From assembly GCA_900074885.1 (NCBI GenBank), contig FJUW01000063.1, positions 258,957 through 322,956 of the forward strand: a stretch of DNA of 64,000 nucleotides, given 5' to 3'. Position numbers and translations under genes: made by a program. Shown here in pieces: positions 37,981-47,300 of this stretch. This DNA comes from Rhynchosporium graminicola (lineage: Eukaryota > Ascomycota > Leotiomycetes > Helotiales > Ploettnerulaceae). The notes under the pieces are model-generated. The model saw only the letters and a list, made by a program, of their open reading frames with translations, ran no database searches and was not told the DNA's origin. The first letter of the stretch is position 1, and every line of letters begins with the position of its first letter.

Positions 37981-38882
37981 TTCTACTTTACTAGCTTTCT
38001 TCCTTAAGTTCTCCGGAGTTTCTAGTAAATCTGGAATATCTAGAACCGGAACTATTATATCTAACTCCTTACCTAAATCTGCTAACGTAGCCCTAGTAGT
38101 AGACTAAGTATAATAGCTAATCCTACGGGCTTTCTTCTTTAGAGAGGGTCCAGGAGTATCTAGATCTGACGCTATCTCTGAACTAGAAGGCAAATTCCTC
38201 TTTCCCCTAGTATCAGATATTATAGCTTTAAATATAGCTTTCTTCGCAAATTCCCGTATAATACTATTTAACTCTTTCGTCTACTTTAATATCGTTTATA
38301 CTATTAACCCAGACTTCGCCGAATCGACTATTAGAAGATCTAAATCCTATATCGCGTTAGTATCGTACTAGTATCTGAGGGTTCAAGATCGCAACTTACT
38401 GCCTTAATAAACTCTAACTCCTTAAATACTTTCTCTATAGAACGCCTTAAAGCCTAAGTCTCTGCTAATTATATAGTAGTAATCTCTAACGTAGTAGTAG
38501 AAGTAGCAGATTTCGCGAGACGATAGATCTAATTAATAGCTTTATAAGTAGCTACGATACTACCCCGATTCAGCTCCGCGTCCTTAGCTTCGCCGCTAGG
38601 AAGTAAACCGGATAGAATAGTATACTCCGTATTAATATAGTTAAGTAACTATAACGTGTTAGTATATATAACTACGTTCAGGTTCAAGTAACTTATATAC
38701 TTATAACTACTCTTTAACGCCGAATAATACTTATAAAGCTTAGAGTTAAGCTTATTAAATAAGTATAAGAGTTCTAAAACAGGAGTATTATTATATTTTA
38801 TTTTAAGGAAAGCGCGAATATATCGCAAGTAATATATACGATACGCCGCCGAAAGAGTACCGGCAGGAACTAGTAAAGGCAC
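37957..38882 (-). pseudogene. Antisense ORF of family D (about 309 codons, unknown function)
   Basis: On the strand opposite to gag-pol, between the end of pol and the 3' LTR. From 38882 down, the frame runs YLRYIRAFLKIKYNNT, then SSYKYISYLNLN (intact for 77 codons), then TEYTILSGLLPSGEAKDAEL, RSIEKVFKELEFIKAV, PGPSLKKKARRIS, and ends VEVVKEVEF-stop at 37957-37959. Only about eight stops interrupt it, all TAG or TAA as RIP would make from Gln or Trp codons, plus one missing base near 38355-38385. The opposite frame has clearly more stops. The first part is helical and the last third is charged with a basic Lys/Arg cluster. No zinc, signal or membrane motif. I do not recognise the family. The start is uncertain: 38882 is GTG and the frame is mutated further upstream. 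Confidence 0.6.
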
Positions 38883-39409
38883 TATAGGAGTCAGCGTTAT
38901 AGATCCGTGAAACCCTTATACCGTACTTAAGGACTATCCCTAAAACTAAGATAGGAAACTTACTTGTATTAAGAGAAGAGTCGATTAAGTCGATTAATAT
39001 ATAAGATTACAGCAGACTACTATAGTAGTTAGTAACGATACCTACTCTAGGAGCTATATCGCAGTCTAGGGAGAGTAAACTTATAAGTTAAAGTAGTTAT
39101 CGCAGTTAAGGAAAGGCTCTAATATCAATAAACCCCTTCCTTTATATACCTCACGCCCTACTTAAACTCGACTCCTACTATAAATAGATAAAGTAAATAC
39201 CGCTTACCGCCCGATTTAGAAGCTACGACTAATATAGTACTATTATAGCGACATAACTAGTCAGAACCTAATAAAGAATTTACTACTACTAAAGAGCAGC
39301 TAGCGCTTATTACGCGAATATCAACGAAAATAGTTATAATAAAGACTAATCCTAGTATAAACTATAACCTTCCGAGCTTAGGGTTAAGCTCTTCTTAGGG
39401 GAGGGGTAA
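38883..39409 (+). other. D2 3' region with hairpin and polypurine tract
   Basis: No ORF. It ends in GAGCTTAGGGTTAAGCTC (39374-39391), a perfect 7-bp stem with loop GGGT, then GGGGAGGGG and the LTR. The same layout is at 40680-40717. Confidence 0.75.
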
Positions 39410-39677
39410 TATAACGATAGCTCACCTGAATATCACATAAGAAGAAAGATAGATAATAGGGCCCAAGTTTATAGGTATCCTAGCAGAACTAGTATCCGAC
39501 CCGGTATAGTATCGGACTAGTACCGGCGCATATATATAAGATGCTTTATACTCTATCTCTCTTCTTCTTCCTTCCTTATCTTTTTGTTTCCTTCGTAGTA
39601 GACTATATAAGATCGCTCTTAGCCTCCCTACTCGTTTATTCTTACTTATATACCGCCTTGAGTCTTATATCGTTATA
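39410..39677 (+). repeat. Second D2 LTR (268 bp)
   Basis: Starts TATAACGATAG (mutated TGTGACGACAG), ends ATATCGTTATA. It is followed not by the leader but directly by sequence matching 38373 onward. Confidence 0.9.
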
Positions 39678-40717
39678 ATCTAAGGGTTCAAGATTGTAAC
39701 TTATTGCCTTAATAAACTCTAACTCTATAAATACCTTCTCTATAGAACGCTTTAAAGCCTAAGTCTTCGCTAATTATATAGTAGTAATCTCTAACGCAGT
39801 AGTAAGAGCAGCAGATTTCGCGAGACGATAGATCTAATTAATAGCTTTATAAGTAGCTACGATACTACCCCGATTCAGCTCCGCGTCCTTAGCTTCGCCG
39901 CTAGGAAGTAAACCGGATAGAATAGTATACTCCGTATTAATATAGTTAGGTAACTATAACGTATTAGTATATATAACTATATTCAGGTTTAAGTAACTTA
40001 TATACTTATAACTGCTTTTTAATACTAAATAATACTTATAAAGCTTAGAGTTAAGCTTATTAAATAAATATAAGAGTTCTAAAATAAGAGTATTATTATA
40101 CTTTATCTTAAGGAAAGCGCGAATATATCGTAGGTAATATATACGATACGCCGCCGAAAGAGTACTAGTAGGAACTAGTAAAAGCACTATAAGAGTTAGC
40201 GTTATAGATCCGTGAAACCCCTATATTATACTTAAGAACTATCCCTAAAACTAAGATAGGAAACTTACTTATATTAAGAGAAGAGTTAATTAGGTCGATT
40301 GATATATAAGATTACAGCAGACTACTATAGTAGTTAGTAATAATACTTACTCTAGAAGCCGTATCGCAGTCTAAGAAGAGTAAACTTATAAGTTAAAGTA
40401 GTTATCGCAGTTAAAAAGGAAAGGCTCTAATATTAATAAACCCCTTCCTTTATATACCCTACGCCCTACTTAAACTCGACTCCTACTGCAAATAGATAAA
40501 GTAAATACCGCTTACCGCCCGATTTAGAAGCTATAACTAATATAGTACTATTACGGCAACGTAACTAGTCAGAACCTAATAAAGAACTTACTACTACTAA
40601 AGAGCGGCTAGCGCCTATTACGCGAATATCGTCGAAAACAGTTATAATAAAGACTAATTCTAGTATAAACTATAACCTTCCGAGCTTAGGGTTAAGCTCT
40701 TCTTAGGGGAGGGGTAA
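39678..40717 (-). pseudogene. Duplicated 3' segment of D2 with the front of a second antisense ORF
   Basis: 1040 bp that repeat 38373-39409. The minus strand holds the first part of the antisense ORF, again open from 40187 to 39954. It differs from the copy at 38649-38882 by a few substitutions of the C to T or G to A kind. The ORF is cut off at 39678 by the LTR, so its last third is missing. Confidence 0.75.
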
Positions 40718-40985
40718 TATAACGATAGCTCACCTGAATATCATATAAGAAGAAGGATAGATAATAGGGCTCGAGTTCACAGGTATCCCGGCAGAACTAG
40801 TATCCGACCCGGTATAGTATCGGACTAGTACCGGCATATATATATAAGGTGCTTTACACTCTATCTCTCTTCTTCTTCCTTCCTTATCTTTTTGTTTCCT
40901 TCGTAATAGACTATATAAGATCGCTCTTAGCCTCCCTACTCGTTTATTCTTACTTATATACCGCCTTGAGTCTTGTGTTATTATA
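40718..40985 (+). repeat. Third D2 LTR (268 bp)
   Basis: Ends TGTGTTATTATA, followed by the TSD GTCTC (40986-40990). This is the true right end of the D2 insertion. Confidence 0.92.
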
Positions 40986-40990
40986 GTCTC

Positions 40991-41950
40991 TAATTTAATA
41001 ATTAAGAGCTTAAAAGCGATAATAAACTTCTCTAGGGAGTTAAAATCGTTATACTAGAGCTTAACGTAATCTTATATAGCGTTATACACTAGTATATTAC
41101 TACCTCCTTCGTACTACGCCTATAAGGCCTCCCATATATCTAATGCAGTAGTTTTACTAGTTATATACGCGAGAGGTCCGGCCTTGCAATTCAATATAAT
41201 TACTAGCTTCATTTAACTCTCTTTAGACTCCTAATCTTACTACTTCTTAAGTGCTTTATTATCGACCTTATTGTCCTATTTATCTACCTCTTTAGGCACG
41301 TAGTCACGAGATTTAACGTTAAGAAACTTGCTGATTCTATTAGTTTTAGTAATATTCAGTACCTTATCTCTCTATTCCGTATAGTTCTCTCCTCCCTTAA
41401 GCTTATAGCTATCTGCCAAGTTCAAAGACGTAGAGCTACTTATCTTCTTACGTTTATACGGCTCTTCTGGCGTAATCGCAGTAATAGGTTCCGATTCCGG
41501 GTCTTCCGGATCCTCTGGATAGTCCTGGGACGTCGAATTAGTATCTGCAGGGGGTAAATCGGGTATATTTTGAGTCCTGGGGACTTAGGTAGTAGCTTCC
41601 GGCGCTAGCGCGGAAAACTCTGCACCTCGAGATGCGACAATTTCGGAATCGTCGACTTTAACTACTATACGAGTACGAGTATTAAGTACTATACGGCTTA
41701 TATATAGTGTTAAAGACTCTAAAGACTCTTCAATAGAGCTAGAGTTATCGGAGTACACTTCTTCGACTTCTTCTAATGATAGCGTAGGTGCGACAGCTAA
41801 AGAACTCTCTTCATTAGCACTCTGCGCGACTGTATTTGCTATAGAAAGACGCGCTAGTTTGACTAACTATACGCGTATACTATACCTTAATCGGAAGCTC
41901 GCAACTTGAATCTCTACCCTTAGTACTGAGAAACAGTTCGACGCTTACTG
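40991..41950 (-). pseudogene. J gag, N-terminal and central part
   Basis: Copia gag with long open stretches. From right to left: an acidic Ser/Glu-rich N-terminal region (SLEEVEEVYSDNSSSIEESLESL), a Pro/Asp/Glu-rich linker (DYPEDPEDPESEP), a basic patch (YKRKK), the SYKLKGGENYTE box typical of the start of the Copia gag fold, and the LDIWEAL segment of the UBN2 type. D2 interrupts it at 40991, and it continues at 30998. A few stops only. Confidence 0.8.
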
Positions 41951-42002
41951 TTAAGAATTATAGTACTACTACTTCTTTGAGTACTACTCTACTTCTGGCT
42001 AT

Positions 42003-42016
42003 CGGGGCTTATAACC
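42003..42016 (-). other. J primer binding site, initiator tRNA-Met anticodon type
   Basis: Directly downstream of the 5' LTR the minus strand reads GGTTATAAGCCCCG. With one G to A change this is GGTTATGAGCCC, the complement of the anticodon stem-loop of initiator tRNA-Met. Half-tRNA priming of this kind is known for Copia elements. Confidence 0.7.
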
Positions 42017-42194
42017 TATCGCAAGGTTACGTTGATCTTCAGAGTAAAGCATAGAGTAGTTGAATGATATTAGTTGTATTGCAGTACTAATTACTATGGA
42101 GAGTCGACAGAAGATATTATCTAGGAATATCCGCACGGACCATGCACGTGACTACAGTCACCTGATCCATGCCAAGACCCATATCCTCGCAATA
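42017..42194 (-). repeat. 5' LTR of J (178 bp)
   Basis: Same length as the 3' LTR, with about five transitions between them. It is followed by the TSD TTAAA at 42195-42199. Confidence 0.93.
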
Positions 42195-42199
42195 TTAAA

Positions 42200-43047
42200 T
42201 ATAAGTAATTATTAGACTCTACTCGTTTTCCGTTAGTTTACTCTCTTTTAGTACTAGTAAAGTATCTCTAGCTCTTGTTTTAAGACTCCGCTGAGCCTCT
42301 TAGGGACTCTATAGGAGATATAGCGGAATACGTATCTTTTCTATAGCGTTATCTTCTTAAGAATTTGAAAATCTAAAATTAAATCCTAAAATTAATCTTC
42401 TTTTTTTTTTCTTTTTTTTCTTATAAAAATATAACTCTTTCTATCTGAAAACGCCCGGATCCTAACTAAATTATATTAGAAACTCTTCTTTCTCTTTTTA
42501 TCCCCATAAACGACTCTTTCCTTAATATTCCCCTTAGGGTCTACTTACTCTTACTTAGCGTTTCGATTTCCCCTCTTTATTTTCTTTTCCTACTTAGATA
42601 AGGGTCTATTATATATATTAGTATTCCTATACTTTAGCTTATATTTATCTAAAGCTATAGAATCCGCTAAGTTTTCTAAGGGTTCTTATATTAGTTTAAA
42701 ATAACTTAATTATTTTATAAGTACTTTCTTAAACTTTCCTTTTCCTTTTTTCTTATCTCTTATATAAAGGATCTATTCTACTAAAAACTCTTCGTGCGTC
42801 TTAAATAGGACTAGATCCGGTTATTTATTATTAGTCTCCTGCCTTAATAAGGGGTTAGTACTAGTAAGTTATAGTAAATCCGTATAGAATACTAGATAAA
42901 TATTCTTAGGGATCCCGGATAATTATATAGATAATAGCGAAAGTACTTCTTTTACTATATATTTAGTATATTTAGTATCTAAGCTCCTCTTCGGATAGTC
43001 CGTTTAGTAGTTATATAGGTCTAGTTATACTTTATCGCCTTTCCGAT
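42200..43047 (-). pseudogene. H integrase C-terminal part and downstream sequence
   Basis: On the minus strand from 43047 down, the reading resembles the SH3-like C-terminal part of a Ty3 integrase (KGDKVWLD-like segment, then long charged sequence). It fades at about 42500. Beyond that come T-rich stretches (runs of 10 and 9 T near 42400-42420) and no recognisable gene. The frame continues from 45212 across G2. Confidence 0.65.
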
Positions 43048-43052
43048 AGATT

Positions 43053-43254
43053 TATAACGACACAAGACTTAAGGCGGTATATAAGCAAGAATAAATAAGT
43101 AGGGAGGCTAAGAGCGATCTTATATAGTCTAGTACAAAGGAAACAGAAAGATATAGAGCTCTAAAGGAGTCTGCACCTTCTATATATATAAGGAGGGTAT
43201 GCCTAAGGCACCGATACTGGCCCGTATCTGCCACGTATACTATACGCTATCATA
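43053..43254 (-). repeat. 3' LTR of G2 (202 bp)
   Basis: Starts TATAACGACACAAG, ends GCTATCATA on the plus strand. The open stretch of 60 codons inside is the chance frame found in most G LTRs. Confidence 0.9.
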
Positions 43255-43387
43255 TTACTCCCTTCTAAGATAAAGGCTCGCCCTCGAGCCTTTAAAAGTA
43301 AATAAAAAACGAAAGAAAAGATAATTAAATCAAGTCGAATTCTAAATAAAATCTAAGTAATTATTAATCTAAAGCGTAAGACGCAAA

Positions 43388-44400
43388 TCACTTTTTCTTC
43401 GTCTTTAATATCAGATAATCGCCCTTATAGTAACTGTGCTTCTTATAGTAGTAATATTATACTTCCTCGATAGGTATTAAGGGCTCAGAAGACGTACTAA
43501 CTATCGGTAGAGCTAGAGTAGCTCGAGGTATTGAAAGTAGTCGAGAGAGTTCTAAATCGAGTGCCGTAAGAGAAGAGACTATAGGTAGCCGTATAGTAAG
43601 CTTCGGCCAGAGGTAAAAGTACTACTCTGATTCAGCTATACCTCCGAGAATTGCCGAGCTTTAGAACTTTGCACGGAATTATAAAAAGGACTCCTTTTTT
43701 ATTAAAAGCTTATGAAATTCGGTCTGATACTACTCCGTTTCGAGTCCGGAAAAGTAATAAGAAGCGAGTACTAAAATTATCTCTTTAGCAGAGGAGAAAG
43801 GCGTAATTTCCGAGAGATACTATAGTTCTAAGTAACCTCTAATAAAGCTAGAAGTAGAGCTCTAGACTAGCGCTTTATAAGTATATATAGTTAAGTATTA
43901 GTCTGAATTAACTTCTAGTCGGTTCTAAATAGAAGCATACTATTAGCTAAAAGATAAGTTAATCCCTATATTAAGATTATTAATACTTTTAGTTAGTTAC
44001 GACTTACCGGAGGTCTATAAATTATTAATTAAAGAGCGTTTAAAGGTAGGTTCTATTAGTAATTATAATACCGAGTTTACTAAAGGTCTAAGGTTTACCG
44101 AAGGTCTAGAGTTTATCGATTATACCTAAGTACGTAAAAACTCGGCAAATATCTGTTCGATGCGACTAATACTAATAGAAAGCTCCCGAGTAGTCGATTC
44201 TGTTTATAATTAATAATCTTCAATCGATTAAAGTAATTCTATAGTAGGTACGGAATCGGAGGGGCTACGAGAGTATTCCGGTGAAGCCGTAGGAGCTAGC
44301 TAAGCCTTCTTAGGAGGTATAGTATTAGGTAAGTAAGGCTAAGCGAAAGTAATAGAATACTTGAAAGTTATAGAAGAAGAGAAAGTCGAAATCGAATTCT
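43388..44400 (-). pseudogene. G2 gag with zinc knuckle
   Basis: On the sense (minus) strand a gag-like protein: LASYYFSGLETE, YQTEFHKLLIKKESF and PKLTIRLPIVSSLTALDLEL can be read. It ends with a zinc knuckle at 43415-43456, YYYYKKHSYYKGDY. The CX2CX4HX4C spacing is exact, with all four ligands changed to Tyr, and it resembles the knuckle of family I (47169-47210). A basic KTKKK tail follows. The N-terminal end is unclear. This makes G a gag-only element. The complementary plus-strand frame is also fairly open, but I take it as a shadow. Confidence 0.65.
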
Positions 44401-45009
44401 AAAGAAGCCGAAAGATTAAGAAGAGTTAGATATCTTTATTAAGTAGATATAGAAAGTATTAAATTAAAAGTTCTAATAAAAGGAGGTCGATTCTACTGAG
44501 AGGGATAAATTATACCGGGGTATAAGGATTACGAGTCGAATTCTGATAATTTCCGCTAAGGTAATAAGCTACTTCGTCCTAGCTTAAAAGCAAGGTTTTT
44601 CGCTATTAGAGCTACTTTCGGAAGGTTAAAATCAGATAAGAGGATAATAAATATTAGGGCCTATAGGGAAGTTTCTACTTAAAATTCGTCCGCTATTTTA
44701 CTTCGTACGTATAAAGGAACGAGTTTCGAAGTATCCGAGAGTGACTTCGCAGTAATACTAGTGCTTCTAAAGCTGAATTACGTTCAAATTCCTAGCTATC
44801 CGAGAGATCTCTAGAATCTCGGCTCTTTTGAAAACCTAACTATCGAATTCGTAATTAATAATACTAACTATTTCCGTATAACTCCGAAAATCTAAGGTAA
44901 GTAGAGATAACTCAGCGAAGAGCTCCTTAGTAATTATATATACGAATCGAGTTTTCTAAGTGAAATATTATTTAATACTATCCTTAGCGGTCTTAATCTT
45001 TCTATTTAA

Positions 45010-45211
45010 TATAATAATATAAGACTTAAGGCGGTATATAAGTAAGAATAAATAAGTAGGGAGGCTAAGAGCGATCTTATATAGTCTAGTACAAAGGAAA
45101 CAGAAAGATATAGAGCTCTAAAGGAGTCTGCACTTTCTATATATATAAGGAGAGTATGCCTAAGGCACCGATACTGGCCCGTATCTGCCACGTATACCAT
45201 GCGCTGTCACA
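45010..45211 (-). repeat. 5' LTR of G2 (202 bp)
   Basis: Ends CATGCGCTGTCACA, followed by the TSD AGATT. Pairs with 43053-43254. Confidence 0.9.
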
Positions 45212-45216
45212 AGATT

Positions 45217-45875
45217 AGTACTAGAGTCCTAGTTTTATTAGCGTTATCCTCCTGTTTTTATATAGTCTTAGCTATATTTACTTAGCATAACTTAGTAATA
45301 TTCTTTATTTTCGTAATAAAAGCTCTAGCTCTTTCGCTCGACTTAAGTTTAGTATTTTCTTCAGTTTCCGGTTCTAATAATACAGGAAATAGCGCTTCGT
45401 AGCTATATATTACGAAGAATAGACTTATCCCGAGTCCTGCTTAATATTAGCTATTTAACGCGAGTTATACTATAGAAAGCTACTTCTTCTAGTCCGATTA
45501 CTCTTAGTTAATAGAATTTCGTAAATAAGCTTATACCTCTTAATTCAGTCTCTCTAGGCCTCCGTCTGTTTATAGGTAGTATACGGAGCTTAATCTCTAG
45601 TATACGCTTAAAAGTTAATAAAATATCTTCTAGAATATACTTATCTAATTCGTTCCTCTATTACTTATAATAGCTCTCGGTATACTATAGTAATATACCT
45701 AGTAGTCTATAAACTTCTCCGTATACTCTTCTGCTTTTATATTAGGTATCGCCTCTAATACGATAGACTTACTTAATTTATCCTTAATTACTTAAAGGTA
45801 TTAGTTCTCTTAAGAGTTTAGTAGATTAGTTATAAAGTCTATTAAGATCTCCTAGAAGAATTAATCAGGTACTAG
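45217..45875 (-). pseudogene. H integrase catalytic core
   Basis: On the minus strand: PRAIISNRGTN (near 45670) around the second acidic residue, then LSSVYYL and QTDGGLERLN (near 45580) around the HPQTDG box, then a long helical C-terminal part with EPETEENTKL. This places H with Ty3 elements of the type where the core ends in a QTDG-LERLN box. Flanked on the right by the TSD ACTAG (45871-45875) of element I. Confidence 0.8.
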
Positions 45876-46057
45876 TGTAATGGGTCTGTGCGCCTAGTGC
45901 CTCCCACTCCTGTATTTCAGAATTAGAGAGGAAGAAAGAACCTTCTCTCCTTAGTAATTAGTTTCTATATTAACCAGATTATTACTAGCGAACCTCTAGC
46001 GATTATTCTATTATTCTATTATACTTATTTACCTTATTATACCAAGTAATTATTATA
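45876..46057 (+). repeat. 5' LTR of I (182 bp)
   Basis: TGTAATGGGTCTGTG...AATTATTATA. The ends form a 7-bp inverted repeat TGTAATG / CATTACA before mutation. Confidence 0.92.
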
Positions 46058-46179
46058 TTCTAATTACTTTTACTTAATATTAGCTTAAATAATTATAATA
46101 GCTTAAAGCGGAGAATCCTCTACTGCGTTAACCCGACTTATACTCTAAGACGACTCTATTAGGGCTTAGATAATACTTG

Positions 46180-47300
46180 GTAATATACTAGTAGATAACT
46201 TTTCAGTTCTATAAGAGAAACTCCGATTACTAAAGAAATAGAATAATATCCTAGATAATCTTATAATTAAGTACTAACGAATATTTAGCGAAAACCTTAC
46301 TTAATACCCTCTAGAAGCTACTATAAGAGTACGACTCTACTAAGCTTATATATCCGAAGACCTTACTCTAAGTATAAAAAGAGATACTAGTCGATTAGTA
46401 GCTCCTAAAGAATTGCTAATTCCTTGCTAGGATAAAAGTAAATATATAATTCTATTAGAATATAAGGGCAGGAGCTAAAGAGAGCTTACTAAGTACTTAT
46501 AAGCTTATAACTAAGTCTTCGACTACGATACTAAAGAGTACTTAACTAATCTTATCAAGATTAAATAAGTAGTAATACTACTCTGTAAGGAACTAGTAAA
46601 CGCTTAGGAAAAGTTCAGAAAGTATACCCTAGATACCTTTTATAAGATAACTTAGGAAAGTTATAAAGAGTTCCTAGCGAATCTCTAGCTACTTCTTATC
46701 TTATGAAAGGTAGCTAACTTATAGGCCCACGAGAACGCCCGCTAAAGGCTAAGTTAACTAATTAGAGAGTTCGTGAATTACTTTAAAGAAAAAGAGGAAT
46801 AACTCGAACCCTTTACTAAGCGCTAATTACGAGATATCTTATTTAATAAGATCTACCTAGAGATTCGCTAGAAAATCGTCGAGAATAGCTAAGCTAATAG
46901 ACTTTAGACCCGAGACTAAGTTATTTCTACTATTACTCTTTAAGAGACTTATACCCTATCTAGAAGTACTAATAGTAATAAAAAATAGAAGGAACCTGAA
47001 GAGCAGAAATATAAGGAGTTAAACGCGAAGAAGGATAACTCGTATAAGTACTAGCGAAAAACTAACGATTAATAAGATAAGAGCTAATAAAGATAAGAAA
47101 AAAGGAAAGATCTAAATAGTATACTTATTAGAGATTAGCTAATAAGATAGGATATCTCTAAGGTTTAGTACTACTCTTATAATAAATATAAATATATCTC
47201 TTCGAACTATCTAAAATCAAATACTAGCGATACTAAAGATAAACACTAAGGAAAGCTATAACTCGTAGTATTTTCTATATCCGGACCGGGTTTACTAGAT
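46180..47300 (+). pseudogene. I gag
   Basis: Degenerate gag with charged helical sequence. The zinc knuckle at 47169-47210 reads YYSYNKYKYISSNY, with the CX2CX4HX4C spacing kept and all ligands Tyr. A Lys/Glu/Asn-rich stretch precedes it. No start codon can be assigned. Confidence 0.75.

Larger units (their letters stand above)
31004..40985 (+). mobile_element. Ty3/Gypsy element D, copy D2, with three LTRs
   Basis: Plus-strand element bounded by the TSD GTCTC (30999-31003 and 40986-40990) in J gag. Three LTRs of 268 bp: 31004-31271, 39410-39677, 40718-40985. A full gag-pol and an antisense ORF lie between the first two. The part between the second and third (39678-40717) repeats 38373-39409. 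Only the outermost ends have matching TSDs, so the whole is one insertion that was rearranged, before or after integration. It also includes an 899-bp duplication around the N at 34250. Confidence 0.92.
25028..42194 (-). mobile_element. Ty1/Copia element J, carrying G1 and D2
   Basis: LTRs 25028-25205 and 42017-42194 (178 bp each), TSD TTAAA at 25023-25027 and 42195-42199. The two LTRs differ at about five positions that I could see, all C/T or G/A. Gag, protease, integrase, RT and RNase H lie in Copia order on the minus strand, interrupted by G1 (27991-29602) and D2 (31004-40985). J is the least RIP-damaged element of the window: CA, TG and ATG are common and long open stretches survive. Confidence 0.93.
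43053..45211 (-). mobile_element. Element G, copy G2, with a gag gene
   Basis: Minus-strand element of 2159 bp: LTRs 43053-43254 and 45010-45211 (202 bp each), TSD AGATT at 43048-43052 and 45212-45216. It carries about 800 bp, including a gag, that G1, G3 and G4 lack, and one copy of the 185-bp unit. The hairpin before its polypurine tract is the longest seen: AAAGGCTCG-AGGG-CGAGCCTTT, nine pairs. No pol, so it depends on another element. Confidence 0.9.

Noticed and set aside
7464..40990. A2 and D2 share the same TSD, GTCTC, which could suggest a target preference.
   Set aside because: Two out of ten insertions sharing a 5-mer can be chance, and the other eight all differ.
43380..44402. A plus-strand (antisense) frame of about 340 codons in G2, first read as a third antisense gene.
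   Set aside because: It has about 25 stops, and the opposite, sense strand holds a gag with a correctly spaced zinc knuckle at 43415-43456. The antisense frame is taken as its shadow.
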